From the NCBI GenBank assembly GCA_016859345.1, contig CM029124.1, positions 23,286,980-23,350,979 of the forward strand: a stretch of DNA of 64,000 bases, in the 5' to 3' direction. A program made the position numbers and the translations under genes. Of this stretch, positions 57,265 through 64,000 are shown one piece after another (position 1 is the stretch's first letter; each line of letters begins with the position of its first letter). The stretch is from Istiophorus platypterus (taxonomy: Eukaryota > Chordata > Actinopteri > Istiophoriformes > Istiophoridae). The notes under the pieces were generated by a model. That model was not told the DNA's origin. It was given only the letters and a program-made list of their open reading frames with translations, and made no database searches.

Positions 57265-59500
57265 TAGATAATCTCATTCATTCATGGTATTTGTGTCCTG
57301 TTTCTAAAAAAAAGCCCATTAGGGAAAAGAACATATTAGCAAGGTTCTGTCAAGAGATTCTTAATCAACCGACTGTACAAGCCACACTAGAATGGCTCCG
57401 ATCAGGTGTCACGCTCATGAATCAAAACCTCAGCTTCTCCACTTGAGCCAAACCTTTAAACTGCTAAACACACAGATACAGGTAATCCAAACTTCCCTTT
57501 CCTAGTCTTATGTAGTTCCAAATGATAACCAGGGTGAAATGGATTGCATCATCTGTGACATCCAAATGCTATTAGTTCAGCAGGAAGAGGACGCCATCTG
57601 CATGACAGACTCCAGCTTCACAAAGGGAGTTGAATTGTGAATGGTGGATCTGCCCTTAAAACAAGATCATCCCATCTTTCCAGAATATATCTTTTTAAAT
57701 AGACAAAGTAGAATTTCTTGAATGCTACTGTATATATTCCTAGTTGTTTTTGTGAAACAGCAGCTTGTTCCATTTAGTTTACATCTGGTATTGCCAGAGT
57801 GACATTCAATTTGCAAGCAAAAATACAGTTAGATTGACCCTGACAATAGAGAAATAATTTGTAAGCAAGTTTAAAACTGTTATAAATGTTTTCAGAACAT
57901 GTGAATCTTTATTCATGACCTTGGAAATAGTAAGGAATTATTATTACAATTATTACAAATATATTAAAGATAGTTAGTGCGTTACTACTTCATAATTCAG
58001 ATGGACATAAAATGTAACTGTGATAATCATCCATGATATGTTCGTACACCACTTATCGGTGTTTCATAAGAGAAAGTGTTGATGAATAGATTAGTAAACT
58101 AAGATATTTCCTTACTTCTGCTTACAACTGCATCATGGTCTGTTTTAATGTATCATAAAACATTTGTTAATTCTCTATTTACTGCTTATAATAACTAAAT
58201 AAGGGAGAAATGAAATAAAGTGCTAGTTATAAGTATAATGTATTTTCAGGAGATGTTATTATGTGGTCATTTCAAACTGCAAAAGCAGGATTTACCATAA
58301 TTTTGAAGTTCCAACAAGAAGACACTATCTTAACTGCATCATCTATTTTCATGTATGATTTTGTATATAACAATTACATTTAGTACAGAAAGAAAACAAT
58401 GAAGTCATGGTGAGATTGAGATGTTTCACTTTTAAAATTCAATAACAAGCGATAGAGATTGATTTAAAAATAAATCTCACATATCAACTCTAAAAGAGTG
58501 ACTAAAATGAGTGAAGGAGCCTCCACTCCACTCCTGCTTATTAGACCCACTATGACAATATAATGAGCACACTGTAAACATTATGTAATACTCTGTTATG
58601 CATAATGCTCCAAATAATGCTCTAAGTAGTGTGTCACCATCGTTCTCCATAGGAAACGTTGTTAGTGGAACTCAATTGTTGCCAAGAATGTGTGTAGTTA
58701 GAAAGGAATTCAACGCTGCCTGGGAGACCTTGGGCTTTCAAGAAAGAGAGAAAGAAGCAGGAGAGGGAGGAAACTGTGCAGTGTCCAAGCCAATGACGGA
58801 GAGGCTCAGTCATCCTCGATGCAACAGCAGAGACTAGTGGTGAAAGGCAGCAAAGGCGGTGGAACGCTGAATTTTCTCCTGTTTTCCATTCCTTTCATGC
58901 TCATCATCTTTGTTTACCTCTCCTCTCACTCTCAATCACTCTCCTGTTGTTTCTTCTCTTTTTTCCTCCTCATTCCTCCCATATTAACCTCCCAGACATG
59001 ACCTTTTACTCTGTTTGCCAGATTATTACAGCTACAATTATTACAGATTACGTCAAGGGATGAGAAGAGCGTGTGTGTGTGTTTGTGCGTTCTTGTGTGT
59101 GCGCTTACGCACACATATAAAGCAGCTTTTTATTAGATCTGTACAATAGCGCTTATTGACTTCTCATATTACCTAAAGGGCAACACCCATGAAATAGGGG
59201 AATTATATTACTGTTATTTTTACTGAGTATGCATGTGGAAATTGCTTCTGCTTCTTCCAGCTGCTGTTGCTAGTTCTATACAAATATATATCTATATATT
59301 TATGTATATCAGGTGATCAGGAAAATGAAATACAGTTTAGTTACACTTTTTCCTATTGACATGATTTTGATAAAAATGTTGACCTTTAGCCACTAAACAC
59401 GGACAATTTTGGGAATATAATATCAAAGAATGAAAAAAGTCTCGCTTCTTCTCATTTCTTTTATCAGTCTTTGAATTTCATGTCACACAGAAACATAAAT
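56311..59500. other. Intergenic
   Basis: AT-rich, with a (TA)n tract at 57213-57258 and short CA-like words near 56360-56500. No gene recognised. Confidence 0.5.
57213..57258. repeat. (TA)n microsatellite
   Basis: About 22 uninterrupted TA units, self-complementary. Confidence 0.95.
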
Positions 59501-59539
59501 CATCATATTAGTCTGTGTATTTCGCAGCATGTTGAGCAG

Positions 59540-60260
59540 AAGCCAAAAGGACGGGAGGTGGAGAGCGTTCAGCTGTGTGGAAGAATCTGAGCTTAATCAG
59601 AGCTGAGGGCCAGCAGATTAATTACACTACCACTTACACACAAAACACCTAAAGTACACACTCCATGTTCACACACACATACATGCATGCACACATGGAC
59701 ACACACGTGACCAGAAGGAGGCACTGGTGGCCGTGGCTTATAAATACAGCATGCTAATGAGCAAGAGTACCCCTGTTAGAAAAAATAAATAAAAAAGCAA
59801 GAGAGAAAAAACAGCCACAAAGCAAATAATTCATAAAGTCATACTGATCTGTGAGGAGAGACGCTAAGCCTCCATTAAAGGCAACAAAAGGAGAGCATCA
59901 TGCTTCATCAACAGTAGAAGCTAAGGGGTGAAATGTGAGATCACAGACAGATTGTTATTAAGGACGTCATGTGACATCCACGCAGATGCACACCCCAGTC
60001 ATATTTGCACCAAAGCACACAATGGTAGCAACACACACGCAGAAAAGTGGATGTGTGTTGCCCTCACACTTTAACACCAAGGGAGAGGAGGGGAGAGAGA
60101 GTGAGAGAGGAAAAGATAATAATGAAAGATTAAGAGGAGGGAGAAGGGAGAGCTCCTTTAATAAATCAGAAAAAAACGCAGCTCTCGTTTGTTTAGTGAT
60201 GGACTCAGGCTGAGCTTTTATGAGTGTGCTGCGATCCTGCGACATGCCTCATGAATACTA
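59540..60260. promoter_or_regulatory. Candidate conserved non-coding region
   Basis: Complex sequence with cagcagattaattacac, gcatgctaatgagcaagag, cctccattaaaggcaac, gacgtcatgtgac (CRE-like) and cttttatgagtgtgctgcg. A short CA-type stretch (59650-59705) and a purine-rich run (60080-60150) interrupt it. Regulatory function is inferred only. Confidence 0.25.
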
Positions 60261-60589
60261 AATCTTTACTGTAAGTGTTACGCTACGGTTTGGTGTATGT
60301 GGATTCATTGCAAAATGAAGGCATTTCGCATTAAAGGCTTAGTTCATCCAAATTACAAAATAAAAATAAAAATAAATTCTCACTTACCTTTATCAGTATT
60401 TAGCCTCATACAAAGTTTTAGTATTTATTAGTCTTAACTTCTGGGACTTTGATTGTACACTACATTGTTGAATAGTGGTGCAGTGATTGTAAGGCTCTCC
60501 TTTGTGCATGCCTGTTTATTATTCTTACAAGGCATTCACAAATTATTAAGAGCTCTTCGCTTTTTTTACATTTTTTTTTTTTTTTTACA

Positions 60590-60960
60590 GCTTCGTGCTA
60601 AAATTGTTTAAATGCACTTTTTCTCGTATCAATCCACATCCAGTACCCGAGAGTTTCCCTCAGCTTTACCATCTTCTAACATCTTTTGGCTCACTCTTTG
60701 GTTTTATAGCCCACAACTTTACTGTTTCGGTTCAGTGTCACAGTGGAAGGCAGAGGGTTTGAGTGAAAAAGGCCCAGACAAGCCCGATGTATGCAATCTG
60801 CCATCATCAAAGAGCAGAAGGATAAAGTTAGCAACTAGCTTGTGAACATGGTGGAGCATTTAGCAGCTACAGAGCCAGATAAGACCAAAACAGAGCTGAA
60901 AGGAGAAATTGAATGGGTCATAAGAAACATGATTCCAACTGCTAGCTACCACATTTACAA
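60590..60960 (+). repeat. Dispersed repeat, second copy
   Basis: It ends with gtgaacatggtggagcattt, agcagctacagagccag and gaccaaaacagagctgaaagg, matching the end of the repeat at 13440-13920 (gtgaacatgctgaaacattt, agcagctaaagagcc). It is a teleost interspersed family of unknown class. Confidence 0.6.
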
Positions 60961-62263
60961 AATAATATGTCAATGTAGTGTTTCCCTCGTATAAACGAGA
61001 AAAATATGCCTTTCTTTTGCTTCATAATATGAGTTTGCTGGCCCTTAAAATAACTACTACTACTACTGTATGTGTGTTGAATGGTCAGAGTAGTTTAGTG
61101 CTATTAAAGGAATAAGTAATATTCACTTGAAGAAGAAAAATGACAGAAAACCTATTATTTAAAGAATCTGTGTGTACAGAGCAGATGCAGAGGTCATGTA
61201 CAGCTATTAGCAAAGACTATTTCTCCATCCACACACATTTAAACACACACAGAAATACACAATCCTTGGCTTCTATTTGGTGCATCTTAGTGATTGAGAT
61301 TGCCCTTGCAGAGGTCCAAACTTTGTTTTAGGTTTAGCCCATGCTGACAGAGGAGGAGAGCAGAGGCAGAGAGTGATATACTTCATCCTCTCTCTCATTA
61401 GACAACTCGGGGGACACGTCAAACTGCAATTTGTTTCCCTTGCATTCCAATAAAAAGCTCATTCACTGGTCAATCAGTCACCCCAGCGGCTAGTCAGATT
61501 AAACCCAGCAGAGGTTGACAAAAAGATGAGAAAAAAAGAGGAGAAAGAGATTTAGAAGAGAAAGAGGGAGAGGACAGCTGAGACAAAGAAACAAAGAAAA
61601 ATAGTACATATGAAATATATGTATTGTCTTTTCACATAAATACACATCGTCTGCTCAGTGATGTGCTCAGTGACTACAGCAGTTTTTGGAGATTGGTCCT
61701 ATTTACTGGATAAGTGATGAGAACACCACCTGGTGGATCTTATGCCATAGTGTTTCATACTAACACTGAAGAACACAACATGGCATGATGTTGTGCGTAA
61801 TGTGAGGTCAGGAAATTTTATCTGAAATGAAAATATTTCTTGCAGCTATGCATTCAGAATCATTTGAAATGCAATATGTGTAAATCTTTCGGATTATTCT
61901 CATAGGACATTCAGCAAAGTCTGTTTTCTTTTTAGCAAGTGAAACCAGTAGTATATAGCACAAAGACTACACACGGCTAAAATCACTGTGCAGTTGCTGT
62001 CTACCTGAAATTGTTCCAGAATTATAGCCAGTAATATACTCAAGGTGCACAGAGGGTAATTCCCAGTGAGCAGTGGAGAGGAGTGGCTGGATGAATGGAG
62101 AGATCATTACACTGAGCAGTGTGTCCTCATATTTAAAGTAAATCCACCAAATGTCTGTCTAAAAGTTAAACTAAAGCAAAGTGGCCTATACAAATGTTTA
62201 AAAGGCAGTTTCTGCAATAATCTATAAGTTTATAGGAGGGGGAGCTCCCTTCCATCTCCCTAC

Positions 62264-62289
<26 letters not shown>
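62264..62289. repeat. (CT)n microsatellite
   Basis: About 13 CT units. Confidence 0.9.
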
Positions 62290-62294
<5 letters not shown>

Positions 62295-63131
62295 GTCAGT
62301 CTGTAACCCTGCACTCATGATTACAATAATAAACAATAATAAACACTGTCTTACATCAGGGAATGATCATGGCCATTCAGCAGTTTAGGAAAGGATCTCT
62401 CTCAACATGAATCCTTTACACAAAGCCAGCACCTATTTCAAATGGTTCACAGGACACAGGGGTGAGAACTCGGTAATTACTTTGGTGGGTAAATGCACAA
62501 TCTAAAAATAGAACTGATGAAAATAAAAGTTGTAATTAACTGTGTGAGGGTCTACACAGACCCCTGTACACTACAAACATGCTGCCCGCAGGTGAGCCAG
62601 AAAAGCAAAATGAGCGCCGGTTTCATGCCGTGTGTGTGCCATATATTTCCCATCCTTGCTGCTACTCTTGTGAAGCAGTTGGACACGCTGTTTTCTTATT
62701 TTGACTTCCTCTTGTTGTTCAGACAAATAGATCTAGAAAAAGAGTTGTTTCTCTTGCCATCAGAGGTCATGTCATGTTTTCTAGTGGGCCTATATGGAAC
62801 ATGTCCGCATCATATACCTCCAACTACAGTGTGCATAAAGATGCATCTGAGGATATGCAGAAACCGTGAATTAGCCTTAAAAGTGCACGATATGTGAGAA
62901 AGGAAGGTATTTAGATAGTGAGTATGTGGAACATTCTGTTGAGTGTGAACACTCATAACAGTGTAGTGTGGAAGGTGAAACTATCAATGTGTGTCTCAGC
63001 ACGTGTGTATTCAAGTGTTCGTAAAGGTGTGTGAAGGAGGGATTTTTTGTATGTTTATGTATACATAAACATCAATTTTTTTTTTAATTGTGCTGGTTTG
63101 TATGTTCAAATGTATAATTTTATTATACTCT

Positions 63132-63132
63132 G

Positions 63133-63172
<40 letters not shown>
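63132..63172. repeat. (GT)n microsatellite
   Basis: About 20 GT units between ctctgtt and tgccgtatg. Confidence 0.95.
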
Positions 63173-63173
<1 letters not shown>

Positions 63174-63289
63174 GCCGTATGTGTGTTAGATGGCTTTTGT
63201 CCTTGTAAGAACACCTGCTGTCTCCTCCCATCCTCTCTCTCCTCCTTTCTGTCTTCCGACACTTTATCATTTTACACACACATACACAC

Positions 63290-63720
63290 ACACACAGCTA
63301 TCCTTGTTAGGAAATTGCATTGGCTTCCAATCATTGCGGACAGCCTAACCAAAACCCTAAACCCAACCCTGTCCATAACCAATTCGCGCCAAACCCTAAT
63401 CCTACAGTAACCTTAACCTAACCTTAACCAAGACCTCAGAAATGACGTTTTGCTTCATGAGGACTGGACTTGTGTCCTCCTCCAACAATCTCCACAAGAT
63501 CACTGATTATATTGGAAAACATCCCAAGAGGTAACAAAAACTATATTCGCAGGGATCAGTCATTAGACCCTAGACCCTTACCTTGACCATAACCTAAACC
63601 TGGTTCTAAACTGAACCCTAAAACCAAGTCTTAACCCTCAAACAGGGAAATAAACTTGTGGGGTCCAGTATTTTGGTGCCCACAAAGCTGTAGGACCCCA
63701 CATGTATAGTGTGTTCCTAG
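63290..63720 (+). repeat. CCCTAA-like dispersed repeat, third copy
   Basis: It contains aaaaccctaaacccaaccctg, accttaacctaaccttaacc, ctgaaccctaaaaccaag, tcttaaccctcaaac and ggtgcccacaaagctgtagg, next to CA tracts on both sides. It is related to 6640-6900 and 7438-7740. Confidence 0.6.
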
Positions 63721-64000
63721 TTTTCAGACCCCATGAATTTAGTAAAACAAGCCCACACACACACAGACACACACACACAACTAAAACTCCACCTCTTTCG
63801 CCCATTTCTCTTCATTTTCTATTCTTGTGCCAACTTCTTTCAGTGTTCTGCCTTTCTCCCACTCTCCCATCTCTCTTTTTTCTCCTCCACTCCTCCATAC
63901 ATCTTTTCATCTCTCCCTCCCTCTCTCATTACATTAATTAGATCCAGCAGATGAACATCGTCAAGTCTGTTGGGGAGGAGGCTAAGCCTCGGTGATGCAA

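Larger units (their letters stand above)
60261..64000. other. Intergenic, repeat-containing right end of the window
   Basis: It contains a dispersed repeat (60590-60960), a possible regulatory block around 61330-61520 (gacaactcggggg, gcggctagtcagattaa), a (CT)n tract at 62264-62289, (GT)n at 63132-63172, CA tracts at 63275-63296 and 63753-63779, and the CCCTAA-like repeat at 63290-63720. A 134-codon frame at 62493-62897 shows no family resemblance. Confidence 0.5.

Noticed and set aside
62493..62897. 134-codon frame as a gene
   Set aside because: It has no recognisable domain, no partner exon and no promoter-like context. It is within the length expected by chance in non-coding DNA.
63340..63640. 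CCCTAA words as an interstitial telomere
   Set aside because: The units are irregular and mixed with other text that also occurs at 6.7 and 7.6 kb, so this is a dispersed repeat.

Overview
This is a vertebrate nuclear window, almost certainly from a ray-finned (teleost) fish. The evidence is short exons with GT/AG introns, two recognisable vertebrate genes in their known neighbour arrangement, AT-rich introns, many long (CA)n microsatellites, and several decayed Tc1-type transposons plus dispersed repeats typical of teleosts. A percomorph is my guess from the repeat flavour only. No bacterial-type gene, CRISPR array, operon, tRNA or rRNA was seen.

Region 1 (1-18.4 kb): the 3' half of FANCL, the RING E3 ligase of the Fanconi anaemia core complex, on the + strand. 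Eight in-phase coding exons (4941-5009, 10865-11015, 11249-11332, 13132-13177, 14221-14302, 15048-15164, 17221-17292, 17651-17686) encode the last 218 residues. The N-terminal exons were not found and probably lie left of the window. The 3'UTR ends near an AATAAA at 18406.

Region 2 (18.5-37.4 kb): a complete VRK2-type protein kinase gene on the - strand, convergent with FANCL. Eleven coding exons, phase-consistent at every junction, give 404 residues. A non-coding first exon and a GC-rich CCAAT-box promoter lie at 37.09-37.38 kb. The FANCL/VRK2 tail-to-tail order is the arrangement known in mammals, and it supports calling the kinase VRK2 rather than VRK1. An ORF with a hydrophobic C-terminus in the last VRK2 intron may be an alternative membrane-anchor exon.

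Region 3 (37.4-64 kb): no gene recognised. It holds a 1.1 kb CA-rich minisatellite block (39.0-40.2 kb), two decayed Tc1-like transposons, a decayed Ty3/Gypsy retrotransposon (about 45.5-47.85 kb), microsatellites, and several blocks of complex non-repetitive sequence with homeodomain/POU/TCF-like sites that are candidate conserved regulatory elements.

How the genes work together: FANCL is the ubiquitin ligase for FANCD2/FANCI in interstrand crosslink repair, and VRK2 is a Ser/Thr kinase of the CK1-related VRK family. No functional link follows from adjacency. Their 3' ends are so close (842 bp between stop codons) that the transcripts probably overlap antisense. I found no convincing undescribed biological system. 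The most interesting leads are the possible VRK2 tail exon, a hairpin beside a VRK2 splice site, a CA repeat flush against the FANCL RING-exon donor, a template-switch palindrome in a transposon, and the candidate regulatory islands.
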